A stretch of 49,879 bases of DNA. It comes from an uncultured Candidatus Saccharibacteria bacterium. GTDB lineage: Bacteria > Patescibacteriota > Saccharimonadia > Saccharimonadales > Saccharimonadaceae. Both the position numbers and the translations under genes were made by a program. Positions within the stretch are counted from its first letter, which is position 1. Every line of letters starts with the position of its first letter. The notes under the pieces were generated by a model. The model was not told the DNA's origin. It did not search any database and worked only from the letters and a program-made list of their open reading frames with translations. Shown one piece after another: positions 33,638 through 45,056 of this stretch. The stretch is from positions 1-49,879 of the forward strand of contig CAPHDI010000005.1 of assembly GCA_948623715.1 (NCBI GenBank), read 5' to 3'.

Positions 33638-34192
33638 ATGATTCAAAAGCGCGACATTGCGATATCAATTGTTTTAACAATCGTTACTTGTGGGATTTAC
33701 GGAATTTTCTGGTTTATCTCTCTAAATGATGATGCGAAAAATGCGAGCGGCGACGAAACATTACCTTCGGGTGGCGTAGCATTCTTGCTAACTTTAGTGA
33801 CTTGTGGAATCTATGGGATTTACTGGGCTTACAAGATGGGTAAAACTCTACAGGCAGCGCAGAGCCGCGCGGGGATGGCGGTAAGTAGTGACAACTCGAT
33901 TCTATACTTGATCTTACAGCTGTTTGGTTTTGGAATTATTAACTACGCTTTGATGCAGAATCAACTCAATACAATCGCAGGCGCAGGCCCGGATCAGCAA
34001 TCAGCTGGGAATAACAGCAGTAATGGCGGGACTAATGGCGGTGCGTCGCAACAGCCAGCCACTCCAGCCGCGTCTCAGGCAGCTACCGCACAGGAAGCGA
34101 CGGTCGTTTCCAATGAAGCTCCGGCAAACTCCGATAAGCCAGAAGATGTCGTAGTGGAGAGCGTCGAGGAAACGGTCGTCGAGGAAGAGTAA
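33638..34192 (+). CDS. DUF4234 domain membrane protein
   Basis: 184 residues. Two copies of the DUF4234 signature, IVLTIVTCGIYGIFWFISLNDD and LLTLVTCGIYGIYWAYKMGK, with a third hydrophobic stretch (YLILQLFGFGIINYALMQNQ). A low-complexity Gly/Ser/Ala/Gln tail ends in an acidic stretch (VEETVVEEE). Function unknown. GAAAGGA upstream and a TGATATACT promoter around 33587-33595. Followed after 5 nt by the DUF2752 gene. Confidence 0.85.
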   Translation: MIQKRDIAISIVLTIVTCGIYGIFWFISLNDDAKNASGDETLPSGGVAFLLTLVTCGIYGIYWAYKMGKTLQAAQSRAGMAVSSDNSILYLILQLFGFGIINYALMQNQLNTIAGAGPDQQSAGNNSSNGGTNGGASQQPATPAASQAATAQEATVVSNEAPANSDKPEDVVVESVEETVVEEE

Positions 34193-34197
34193 GACTC

Positions 34198-34605
34198 TTG
34201 GAATCGGAGGAGCGAACAAAAAAGGCCATATGGTGGGGATGTGGCCTTTTTGTCGCGCTAGTAGTATATTATTTCGCGAATCTATGGTGGGGTTTCACAG
34301 TACCATGCCTTTTTCATCTTGTGACAGGATGTTACTGTCCAGGCTGCGGAATAACGAGAATGTTATCCGCGTTGATTGAGGGGAAAATTTATGCGGCATT
34401 TCGATTCAACCCATTGCTGTTCGCATTGTTGCCGATTTTCGTGTTTCTAGGCGTCGATTACATTATCGCACAATATCGAGGACGAGTGCCCTTGCAACGG
34501 AAAGTGCCGGCGTGGATCTGGACGGCGCTATTAGTGATAGTGCTAGTGTATGGGGTAGCGCGAAATTTGCCATGGTTTAGCTTCTTAGCGCCGACGGAAT
34601 TATGA
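34198..34605 (+). CDS. DUF2752 domain membrane protein (TTG start)
   Basis: 135 residues. The DUF2752 hallmark LVTGCYCPGCGITRMLSALIEGKIYAAFRFNPL is clear, with three hydrophobic helices around it. No in-frame ATG exists before the domain; the TTG at 34198, with GGAAGAG 9 nt upstream inside the previous gene, is the plausible start. Probably co-transcribed with DUF4234. Function unknown; the CPGCG motif may bind metal. 34606-34679 shows no clear terminator. Confidence 0.8.
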   Translation: MESEERTKKAIWWGCGLFVALVVYYFANLWWGFTVPCLFHLVTGCYCPGCGITRMLSALIEGKIYAAFRFNPLLFALLPIFVFLGVDYIIAQYRGRVPLQRKVPAWIWTALLVIVLVYGVARNLPWFSFLAPTEL

Positions 34606-34679
34606 GAATGACGGAAAGCCGGAAATGCAAGAGTTTTAGTTGCGCTCCTGGAGATTAACTTAGGAGGTTTAAGCCGTGA

Positions 34680-35006
34680 TTATTTCTTGCGAGAGCGAGG
34701 CTTTTTGGCACTTTTACTTAAATCAGCGTAGGCATTGAGGACAATTTCGGGGAGCTGTGCGCAGTTCTCGACATCTTCAATATAGTACATAGTGCGCTTC
34801 GCTGTGTCATAGGGGATGACTTGCGGGAGCTGATACTTTGCGGTACTAGGACTTTCCTTGATGAGAAGTTTCTCGTCATAGATACCGCCAACGAGGACTC
34901 CTTTATAATAGAGGAGATATTCACCCATCATCGGGCGCAAGGTAATCTCACTAAGCGAAGAGAGCTGATCGACGATAAAATCTCGGTATTGATTGCTGGT
35001 AGACAT
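34680..35006 (-). CDS. TfoX N-terminal domain protein
   Basis: 108 residues. TfoX_N features: LSEITLRPMMGEYLLYYKGVLVGGIYDEKLLIK, then AKYQLPQVIPYDTAKRTMYYIED. The C-terminal TfoX domain is absent and the tail is basic (KSAKKPRSRKK). Stand-alone TfoX_N proteins are common; TfoX itself regulates competence, but no such role can be inferred here. AAAGGAG upstream. Confidence 0.88.
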   Translation of the reverse strand: MSTSNQYRDFIVDQLSSLSEITLRPMMGEYLLYYKGVLVGGIYDEKLLIKESPSTAKYQLPQVIPYDTAKRTMYYIEDVENCAQLPEIVLNAYADLSKSAKKPRSRKK

Positions 35007-35024
35007 TTTACTCCTTTGATAGAA

Positions 35025-35459
35025 TTAAATAATTGACATAATAGCATACGCTAGGAGAGGGCTAAGGAAAATAATCAGATAAGTCAGCGAAATCCAGGGC
35101 TGATAGTCGAGATAAAACTCCCGGAAGCTGAGAGACCAGGGATGTTTAATGAGGACCCAGCCGATTAGGTCTCCGATAATAGTGATGGCGACCCACATCG
35201 CACCGACCGATAGGGCTAGGCCGATAGAAGCGTTACTCACTGACAGTAGATATAGCCAGGCGAAGGGTGGAAAGATAAGTAAATTATAAAGCGGGTGGAA
35301 GGGTTTGGTTTTTTCGTAGGCCTCGCCCATGCCAGGACTGTTTTTCATGGATTTGTAATGCAGGACATAAATATTAAAAATAGTATGCAGAATGCCGATC
35401 ACCGTGACAATGATATAGGCGGCAATATAATATAGTACGGCAAGCCAGAAGTTTTGCAT
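35025..35459 (-). CDS. Four-helix membrane protein, unknown function
   Basis: 144 residues with four hydrophobic helices (AVLYYIAAYIIVTVIGILHTI; LYNLLIFPPFAWLYLLSV; ASIGLALSVGAMWVAITIIGDLIGW; SLTYLIIFLSPLLAYAIM). No family recognised. Leaderless start. It is the last protein gene before the rRNA terminator. Confidence 0.75.
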   Translation of the reverse strand: MQNFWLAVLYYIAAYIIVTVIGILHTIFNIYVLHYKSMKNSPGMGEAYEKTKPFHPLYNLLIFPPFAWLYLLSVSNASIGLALSVGAMWVAITIIGDLIGWVLIKHPWSLSFREFYLDYQPWISLTYLIIFLSPLLAYAIMSII

Positions 35460-35465
35460 ATCTTT

Positions 35466-35474
35466 ATTATATCA
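35466..35474 (-). promoter_or_regulatory. Extended -10 (TGA-TATAAT), leaderless
   Basis: TGA-TATAAT, then AAAGAT and ATG at 35459 (6 nt). Confidence 0.65.
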
Positions 35475-35510
35475 GATGAAATAACAGGATGCAAGGAATG
35501 GCAAGGAGAC

Positions 35511-35535
35511 GAAAAGCCACCCGTCTGGGTGGCTT
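35511..35535 (-). terminator. rRNA operon terminator after 5S
   Basis: AGCCACCC (35515-35522) pairs with GGGTGGCT (35527-35534), followed on the minus strand by TTTTC. Confidence 0.8.
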
Positions 35536-35545
35536 ACTCGTATAA

Positions 35546-35654
35546 TTTGGCACCTTGCTAGTTTCCCGCTTGGGGCAGTATAATCGCCGCGACTAGGCTT
35601 GACTTCTGTGTTCGGAATGTAAACAGGTATTTCCCTAGCGCTATGGGCACCAAA
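35546..35654 (-). rRNA. rrf: 5S ribosomal RNA
   Basis: Minus strand begins TTTGGTGCC and ends GGTGCCAAA (terminal helix I with G-U pairs). The internal ACCTGTTTACATTCCGAACACAG block matches the conserved loop B/helix III region. ~109 nt, downstream of 23S. Confidence 0.93.
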
Positions 35655-35740
35655 TAATGTCCTGAAGCACTATTGATGTCCATAAGGTGTGATGAAATAT
35701 GTAAAACTTCACTCGGTATGAATTATACTGAATCCAATAC

Positions 35741-38943
<3,203 letters not shown>

Positions 38944-39131
38944 ACATTTGATTGCTAAGTGTCGTCTTACATAATAAATATTCTAAAAGAATAATTATTT
39001 TCATCGTTGTCCAAATTGTTAATTCGAAATCTCAGCCGCGAGAAATCTAAGTTGATAGATTACCTCGCATATTTCTATCTTAATCCATTGGTTACTTTGG
39101 CTTCACCTCTGTAACTTGTTTAACTTTCTTC

Positions 39132-39160
39132 ATTATAGCGCACTCGCCCAAACAATGCAA
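39132..39160 (-). promoter_or_regulatory. rRNA promoter P2 (proximal)
   Basis: TTGCAT (39155-39160), 17 nt, TATAAT (39132-39137) on the minus strand, about 200 nt before the 23S 5' end. The leader 38944-39131 holds stems (e.g. GCGAG/CTCGC near 39035-39075) but no tRNA or 16S. Confidence 0.75.
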
Positions 39161-39344
39161 GGGTTTTTTTGAAGATTTTTTACTTTTTTCGGATTTTCTA
39201 CTTCCGACCTCTGTAAATAGGCTTCAAAAGGCGCAATAAATCGTTGTAAATCTCACTACACTTGGGTGAAATTTAGATAGATTTCGGAGATTTTAGTTGC
39301 ATTTGACGAGTAAATCTGACTTGATTTATCATCAAACTGTCTCT

Positions 39345-39373
39345 ATATTAGCACACATTTCGCGAAATGTCAA
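39345..39373 (-). promoter_or_regulatory. rRNA promoter P1 (distal) with a 16-bp palindrome in its spacer
   Basis: TTGACA (39368-39373), 17 nt, TAATAT (39345-39350) with TGC before it. The perfect palindrome ACATTTCGCGAAATGT (39355-39370) fills the spacer and touches the -35 box, the usual position for a repressor operator. The 185 bp to P2 contain no gene. Confidence 0.65.
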
Positions 39374-39471
39374 TACTTTTTATGCTATTTTCTGGCAAAA
39401 TTGGCAAAATTATGGAGTTCTGAGGGTGCGGAGGCTCAGACTATATGTATGTATAATATATATGGGGACAA

Positions 39472-39495
39472 GAAAATCCCCCGCCGAGGCGGGGG
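39472..39495 (-). terminator. Terminator of the helicase gene
   Basis: CCCCCGCC (39478-39485) pairs with GGCGGGGG (39488-39495), followed on the minus strand by ATTTTCT. Confidence 0.8.
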
Positions 39496-39501
39496 TGAGG
39501 G

Positions 39502-41736
39502 TTAGTCATTTTCTTTCGCAAGTTCGGCAAGGATTTGGTCGGCACCAACGTACGTATTTATGCCTGCCAACGAAAAGCCGTGCTGCTGAAGGTATCCGTA
39601 GCTTTTGGTACCGTTAGCGGGTCGCAGATCCCTGGACTGAAGCTTGCGACCCAGCTTTGTAACCAATCGCCTAAGGGCCTCGACGTCCTCATCGGAAAGA
39701 TCAGGCTTAATAGTAGGCTCCTCTCCCACTTCGTCAAGTACTTGCTGAGCATGACACTTTAGCAATAAATCTGGCAAGGTACGTACTCCGCAATATTTAT
39801 AACAAAGTTGGTATGCAGGAAGTGAGGGGTCATTTTTAAAATCTGTTGTGGTCGGCAGGCGTCGGTTTGTACGAATAAACGTATGAATCTTCAGCTCAAT
39901 ACTGTGCGGAGTGTGCGACCTTACGGGCGGCATTAAATTAGCATTCTGGACGCGCTCAGGATAAAGCTTAGCGGCTAATTCAGGTAATCGCGTTAGCCCG
40001 CCGAAGTGGTTACGATACACCGTGCGACTCTTAAGGGTTTGATGCGCATCAATTTCCCGACCATTTAGCCACTTGCCAGCCTCAAGGCTAGCCTTCAAAT
40101 ACGCTAAAAGTAGCGAGTCATCGGTATCAGCCGCCAAGAGCGTGAGGCCGGTTGCGTCGGCTAGCGCTTGACGGTCAGGAAAATATCTGTTTACAGTATC
40201 AATATTCGGATATGCTGGATTGCTTTTAATTTCGTCTGGAGAAGGAAGCTGTCCATCCGTTACATTATCTTTAAACGCCTGGATGATAGATTCCTTTGTC
40301 CAAACATTTGAAGCGCGGTAATACTTGAGTCCAGCGGCTTCTATAACCTTCCTGGAGTAATCATCGCCAAACATTTTCTTAAGCGTAATATTAGCAAAAA
40401 GTGACCTAATATCGCTATGACAAAGCTCTGTTAAATTATGTTCTTCTGCATACTTCTGAACCGTACGAATAATGTCATCATAGGACAACATACGTCTAAT
40501 TCGAGACAGTAGTTGCTCGAGGTCGACGCGCTGGATACGGAACTTGGTGGCGCGGACGTTGACGGTGATGGGCGGGAGACGCTTGACGGAGAAAGGATAG
40601 GAGGAAGACTCGGGCTTAATGCGCTGCTTCGCGGTCTCTTCCGTCTCGAGGATCATAACGATCCGCTCGATGGCCGAGACAAAGTCGAGCACGCGGACGA
40701 CACGCTTCCCTGTCGAGAGACGGAGACCGCGACCGAGCTGCTGGAAGAAAATTCGCTTCACGTCGGTGACGCGCAGGAAGACGACACAGTCGGCTTCCGG
40801 CACATCAACTCCTTCGTTCAGCATATTTACGGAGATGACGATATTGATCTGGCCGGCCTGGAAGGCGCTGAGAATTGCGAAATTGAGCGAAGAACTCTGG
40901 CCGGAATGCACGACGGCGGCTTCGCCACCGAAATGCTCAGCCATAGTCTTCGCATGCTGGATATTGTTACAGAAAACGAAAATCCGAGGATTCTCAAGAT
41001 CGGCGGTCTGCTCGCGGATGGCAGCGACAATCTCATCATCACGCTTGGGAGCGAAAATGGTGCGATTGAGCTGAGCCATGCTGATTTTCATACCGGAATA
41101 CTCGGGGTCGAGGCACTTCTGAAGCTCACGCTCGTCAAGATCATCGAGCATGAGCCGATAGTCGGTCGGAGCGAGGTAGCCCTCGGCCCAACCGTCGAAC
41201 ACATCCATCTCGAAGACGACGCGGCCATAGATATCGAGGATATTGCGGCCGTCCTCGCGGTCCGGCGTAGCGGTCAGCCCAAGCAAGAAGCGATACTGGA
41301 AGCGTTGGATCGTCGGAGCGTAAGTGTCGGCGGAGCTATGATGGGCCTCGTCGACGGCGATGTAGTCATAGGCATCGACCGGGAAGTCTTCGGGGTGATC
41401 GCGGACAGACTGCAGGGTAGCAAACATGAAATTCACGCGGCGGAGAGTCTTATGGCTACCGGAATAGAGCCCGTAGCTATACTCCTCTCCGAAGTATTTG
41501 CGGAATTTCGCTTTGCTCTGGACCAGAATCGTCTCCTGATCGCAGAGAAACAAGACACGAGCATCAGGAAACTCAGCCAAATACTGCTCAAGGTCGAATA
41601 TTAGAGTCGGGGTCTTACCGAGGCCGCTGGCCATGACGACTAGCGCACTGGTCTCACCTTGCGCCCGGGCTTCAGCGAGAGCTGCGATACATCTCTGCTG
41701 ATAGGGGCGGGGAGTGTAAGGACGGAGATCTGTCAA
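39502..41736 (-). CDS. SF2 DEAD/DEAH helicase fused to an HNH-associated-type repeat array
   Basis: 744 residues from a TTG start (no in-frame ATG precedes the RPYQ Q-motif-like segment). Helicase core at 1-410: Walker A variant ASGLGKT (36-42), DEAHH (129-133), LTATP (154-158), QLGRGLR (333-339). This resembles RadD/ResIII-type helicases. From ~418 come five degenerate ~50-residue repeats (about 418-470, 480-532, 540-590, 612-662, 682-732). Their pattern is IIxAF...G.LPS..EI......I.TV..YF....L..A.GL, as in repeats associated with HNH homing endonucleases. No nuclease domain is visible. Codon use changes at the core/array junction. Confidence 0.85.
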   Translation of the reverse strand: MTDLRPYTPRPYQQRCIAALAEARAQGETSALVVMASGLGKTPTLIFDLEQYLAEFPDARVLFLCDQETILVQSKAKFRKYFGEEYSYGLYSGSHKTLRRVNFMFATLQSVRDHPEDFPVDAYDYIAVDEAHHSSADTYAPTIQRFQYRFLLGLTATPDREDGRNILDIYGRVVFEMDVFDGWAEGYLAPTDYRLMLDDLDERELQKCLDPEYSGMKISMAQLNRTIFAPKRDDEIVAAIREQTADLENPRIFVFCNNIQHAKTMAEHFGGEAAVVHSGQSSSLNFAILSAFQAGQINIVISVNMLNEGVDVPEADCVVFLRVTDVKRIFFQQLGRGLRLSTGKRVVRVLDFVSAIERIVMILETEETAKQRIKPESSSYPFSVKRLPPITVNVRATKFRIQRVDLEQLLSRIRRMLSYDDIIRTVQKYAEEHNLTELCHSDIRSLFANITLKKMFGDDYSRKVIEAAGLKYYRASNVWTKESIIQAFKDNVTDGQLPSPDEIKSNPAYPNIDTVNRYFPDRQALADATGLTLLAADTDDSLLLAYLKASLEAGKWLNGREIDAHQTLKSRTVYRNHFGGLTRLPELAAKLYPERVQNANLMPPVRSHTPHSIELKIHTFIRTNRRLPTTTDFKNDPSLPAYQLCYKYCGVRTLPDLLLKCHAQQVLDEVGEEPTIKPDLSDEDVEALRRLVTKLGRKLQSRDLRPANGTKSYGYLQQHGFSLAGINTYVGADQILAELAKEND

Positions 41737-41753
41737 GATAATCAGCTCACTCT

Positions 41754-41870
41754 CTATAAGATTTTTAGAAAAATAACTAACCTGTTAATATGGTTTCGGG
41801 CAAAATATACTCTAAGACGAGGAATTTTGCGTACAAAACCAGATGCGAGGGCGCAATAGAGGCGCCCCAT
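41754..41870 (-). CDS. Candidate 38-aa leaderless ORF upstream of the helicase
   Basis: ATG at 41870 lies exactly 6 nt after an extended -10 (TGC-TACAAT) with a perfect TTGACA at 17-nt spacing, the same layout as many verified-family genes here. The peptide is basic and hydrophobic (MGRLYCALASGFVRKIPRL... ending LVIFLKIL). Its stop lies 17 nt before the helicase TTG. It could be a true small protein or a leader peptide that couples translation to the helicase. Part of its coding DNA forms a GGGCGC/GCGCCC hairpin. Confidence 0.5.
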   Translation of the reverse strand: MGRLYCALASGFVRKIPRLRVYFARNHINRLVIFLKIL

Positions 41871-41876
41871 ATTTCC

Positions 41877-41905
41877 ATTGTAGCACAGATTTGCCATTTT
41901 GTCAA
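41877..41905 (-). promoter_or_regulatory. Strong promoter of the helicase transcript
   Basis: TTGACA (41900-41905), 17 nt, TACAAT (41877-41882) preceded by TGC. Transcription should begin at about 41870, 134 nt before the helicase start. Confidence 0.75.
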
Positions 41906-41959
41906 GCTTAACAGGGTAGAGCTGATTGCGTAGAGCCATTGATGGGTAGGGGTTGGTGA

Positions 41960-42496
41960 TTATATATTGTATTCTTTCAATTCACAGTTATTGAGGTGGA
42001 AGGAGAGGAGGTCGGTGTCGTCGTCATAGCCAACAATATTAAAATGAAGAGCACGAAGAAGTGCGCCATGAGCGACAACAAGGATAGTCTCGTCTGGGGC
42101 GTGGTTAGCTTTTAAGTCGTCGAGGAAGGACTTCGCGCGAGCAAGAAGAGTATTGATCGGCTCGATACCGTAAGGACTAATATTAGTGCGGCGATCTTCA
42201 AGGTCGCCAACCATAGAGAGATCAAACTTTTTACCTTCGATCTCACCAAAAGTGCGCTCACGGAGGCGATTATCAACGGTAAACTGCGCCTTGCCATCGG
42301 TAATAATCTCAGTGGTCTGGCGGGCGCGACGAAGCGGAGAGACATAATAGGCGTCAAAGTGCATATCTTTTACAGTCTTTGCTAATTCCCTGGCCTGGGC
42401 CTCGCCAGTGGCGTTGAGGGGGATGTCGCTAGAGCCTTGCATGAGATTGCCGGCGTTAAAATCGGTCTGACCGTGGCGAACGACGTAAAGTTTCAT
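41960..42496 (-). CDS. Histidine phosphatase superfamily protein
   Basis: 178 residues. Branch of the phosphoglycerate-mutase-like phosphatases: VVRHGQTDFNAGNLMQG with catalytic His 8 in the RHG motif, SPLRRARQTTEI, LRERTFGEIEGK (acidic residue), and VVAHGALLRALH with the second His. The small-molecule substrate is unknown. The ATG overlaps the stop of the aminopeptidase gene (TAATG), so they are translationally coupled. Confidence 0.9.
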   Translation of the reverse strand: MKLYVVRHGQTDFNAGNLMQGSSDIPLNATGEAQARELAKTVKDMHFDAYYVSPLRRARQTTEIITDGKAQFTVDNRLRERTFGEIEGKKFDLSMVGDLEDRRTNISPYGIEPINTLLARAKSFLDDLKANHAPDETILVVAHGALLRALHFNIVGYDDDTDLLSFHLNNCELKEYNI

Positions 42497-44955
42497 TATT
42501 TCATCTCCTTTAGTAATTGCTTAATACGGGTCTGGACAGCAGAAGTCTCACGCTCGGTAAGGTGGAGACGGCTCTCAATACTGACCTTTGCCATGGCGAG
42601 AGTACGCTTCAGGACGGGATTATCGGCGTGCTGGTCGAAGAAATTATAGAAACGGTCAGCTTCCTCGCGAGTAGTGATATAACCTGCAGTACAACGCGGG
42701 TAATCCTCGACGGATTTCTCACCGGAGAGGCTGACGACGAGGTTCCAGTGTGTATAGAGCCAGTCAAGGGCAAGCGGGCGAGCCTTTTCATTGCGAAGGA
42801 GATAAATATAGAGGAAGAGATGATCCTGCGGACGGACGATTTCGGGCTGTTCGAGGAGATGGAGGGCGGTAGTGATATTCTCATCAAGCTTCGCCGAGGC
42901 AAGGGCGCCGAGAATGTCGTCGAGAAGCTCAGGGTCGGACTCGGACTGGTACTTTTCGAGGAGGTAGGGGAAAGTATTCGCCTCGTCAACAATCATTTTC
43001 GACATGAGGATATTACCACGAAGCTCAGCGTCAATCTGACCGAGGTTGGGGCTATAGAGGGCGGCGAGCTGATCGATAATCTCCGGGTCGCGAGCATAGC
43101 GGGCGACGACGGCAAGGATCGTGCGGAGGCGCTTCGTATTACTATCGCCATTGCTGCTAGAAATGTCGATCGCGCGGACGCGACTATATATAATATGGCG
43201 GAGAAAGGCGCGATAATCGTCTTCGGCGGGATCGCCATAGGGGAAGAAGATTTTCAGATCATTGATAATACTGAGGAGAATATCCCAGACTGGGGCGTCT
43301 TCGTCTACAAAGTTCGGAAGGAGATCGGCGAGGTCGGCGGAGGGGACATTGCCAGCTTTCGCGAGGAGCATGCGGTCGATGAGGAGGCGGAGCTTCTGCT
43401 CAAGGCTGAGGCTAGCGAAATCGTCTAGCTTCTGATGATAGGTGGTGTCGGAAAGGTCGAGGAGGTAGTGGCCAGACATGTCGTCTTTTACCTCGGGGAG
43501 AGGCCACTTCGTATCGTCGGTAGTGCCATTGATAAGGAAGCGCTGCTGGATCCAGGAATCGCTGCCGCTACTGTGTTGGAGGGCGGGATAGCCGGGCTGG
43601 GAGATCCAGGCGTGCATGAAAGATTTCACGTCAGAATCGGCGTAAGGCTGGAGCGAAGTCCAGAGGTCGTCGGCGACAGTATTATTATATTGATGCTTTT
43701 GGAAATAGTCGCGGACGCCGGCGTCAAACTTCTCCTCGCCCATGAGGCGGATGAGCATGAGGACGAGGCGAGCACCTTTCGCATAGACAATCGCGGAGTC
43801 AAAAAGAGTAGCGATCTCAGCGGGATCGGAGACTTCCTGCTGGACAGCTTGGACGCCAGGGAGGCAGTCGCGACGGAGAGCGGCGACGCAATCGCCGGTG
43901 AAAAATTCTTGCCAGACTTTAAACTCGGGGCAGAGGGCGTCAGTAGCGTAATATTCCATGATAGTCGCGAAAGATTCGTTGAGCCAGAGATCGTTCCACC
44001 AGGCCATCGTGACGAGATCACCAAACCATTGATGAGAGAGTTCGTGCGTAACAGTGACGGCGACGGACTGCTTCGTATCGACAGAAGCGTCAGGCTCGGC
44101 GAGCATACAAGATTCGCGGTAAGTGACGAGGCCCCAATTCTCCATAGCGCCGGCCTCGAAATCGGGCAAGGCAACTTGGTCGAGCTTCGCGAGAGGGTAG
44201 GGGATGCCGAATTTTTCATCATAATAGTCGAGGGCGCGAGCGGCGATATCATTCGCGAAGTCGAGAGCGCGAGAATTTTGATTCAGAGCGGCATAAGTCG
44301 CGACCTTCACGCCATGCCGATTCACGGTCTCGACTTTTTGGAATTTGCCGATAACCCAGGCGAGAAGATAAGTCGACATGCGAGGGGTGGGGGCGAAAAT
44401 AAATTCGTTACCATCGCGAGTTTCGAGGAGTTCAGTATTCGCAAGGACGACATCGCCGTCAGCCAAATCCGAAACCTTGATCGATAAATAAAACTCAGCT
44501 TTCGCAGCAGGCTCGTCAATACACGGAAAACATTCGCGGGCGTAGTGAGATTCGAACTGGGTGGCGACGATTTTTTCAGTTTTACCATCGAATATATAAT
44601 TAGACAAATAGCAGCCCTGGAGATTTTTATTCAACTTAGTTTCGAAGGTGATTTTGTACTCGACAAGGCAATTTTCGGGCGAAAAAATATTTTTAATTTG
44701 TAAAATGCCGGATTTTTGCGTAAAATCACAAGACAAAAAGTCAGAAAAATTTTTGTTATTTAGAGAATCAGACTTATCGACAACTTTACGCGCAGAAATA
44801 TTTTTAATTTCGAGGTCGACAGCATGGAATTTTACAACCTCAGCATGCGGCGTACCGAAAACTCGGACTTCGCCGGAAATAAGTTCGGACTCACGACTAA
44901 TTTCGAGGTTAAGTTGATAAATTTCGGGAGTGAAGAATTGTAATAACTGCTCCAT
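42496..44955 (-). CDS. M1 family aminopeptidase (aminopeptidase N type)
   Basis: 819 residues. Substrate-recognition GAMENWG, then THELSHQWFGDLVTMAWWNDLWLNESFA (HExxH-18-E zinc site). N-terminal beta saddle domain (~1-190), catalytic domain to ~430, C-terminal helical domain (ERAP1_C-like). No signal peptide, so it is cytoplasmic or released without one. It removes N-terminal residues from peptides, consistent with a scavenging lifestyle and the peptide-binding protein nearby. GAAAGG upstream; TATAAT ~35 nt further. The N-terminal ~120 codons are more AT-rich than the rest. Confidence 0.93.
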   Translation of the reverse strand: MEQLLQFFTPEIYQLNLEISRESELISGEVRVFGTPHAEVVKFHAVDLEIKNISARKVVDKSDSLNNKNFSDFLSCDFTQKSGILQIKNIFSPENCLVEYKITFETKLNKNLQGCYLSNYIFDGKTEKIVATQFESHYARECFPCIDEPAAKAEFYLSIKVSDLADGDVVLANTELLETRDGNEFIFAPTPRMSTYLLAWVIGKFQKVETVNRHGVKVATYAALNQNSRALDFANDIAARALDYYDEKFGIPYPLAKLDQVALPDFEAGAMENWGLVTYRESCMLAEPDASVDTKQSVAVTVTHELSHQWFGDLVTMAWWNDLWLNESFATIMEYYATDALCPEFKVWQEFFTGDCVAALRRDCLPGVQAVQQEVSDPAEIATLFDSAIVYAKGARLVLMLIRLMGEEKFDAGVRDYFQKHQYNNTVADDLWTSLQPYADSDVKSFMHAWISQPGYPALQHSSGSDSWIQQRFLINGTTDDTKWPLPEVKDDMSGHYLLDLSDTTYHQKLDDFASLSLEQKLRLLIDRMLLAKAGNVPSADLADLLPNFVDEDAPVWDILLSIINDLKIFFPYGDPAEDDYRAFLRHIIYSRVRAIDISSSNGDSNTKRLRTILAVVARYARDPEIIDQLAALYSPNLGQIDAELRGNILMSKMIVDEANTFPYLLEKYQSESDPELLDDILGALASAKLDENITTALHLLEQPEIVRPQDHLFLYIYLLRNEKARPLALDWLYTHWNLVVSLSGEKSVEDYPRCTAGYITTREEADRFYNFFDQHADNPVLKRTLAMAKVSIESRLHLTERETSAVQTRIKQLLKEMK

Positions 44956-45056
44956 GCTCTGCCTTTCTGAATAATGTTAATATGTACTTATTATAATATG
45001 GTTTACCAAGGTTGATGTGAAAATGGAAGATAAAATTTGCTTTAGGAAATATTATA

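Noticed and set aside
34675..34737. 20-codon GTG ORF preceded by AGGAGG
   Set aside because: Runs antisense into the 3' end of the TfoX_N gene and stops quickly; likely chance.
39450..39617. Plus-strand TATAAT followed by ATG GGG at about 39460
   Set aside because: The frame reads through the helicase terminator hairpin and antisense into the helicase; probably AT-rich coincidence.
40513..41604. 363-codon open frame on the plus strand opposite the helicase
   Set aside because: Shadow of strongly biased codons in the minus-strand helicase, which has clear SF2 motifs; no ribosome binding site or promoter fits the plus frame.
42517..44487. Long plus-strand open frames (303 and 350 codons) opposite the aminopeptidase
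   Set aside because: The minus strand encodes an unmistakable M1 aminopeptidase; the plus frames reflect codon bias only.
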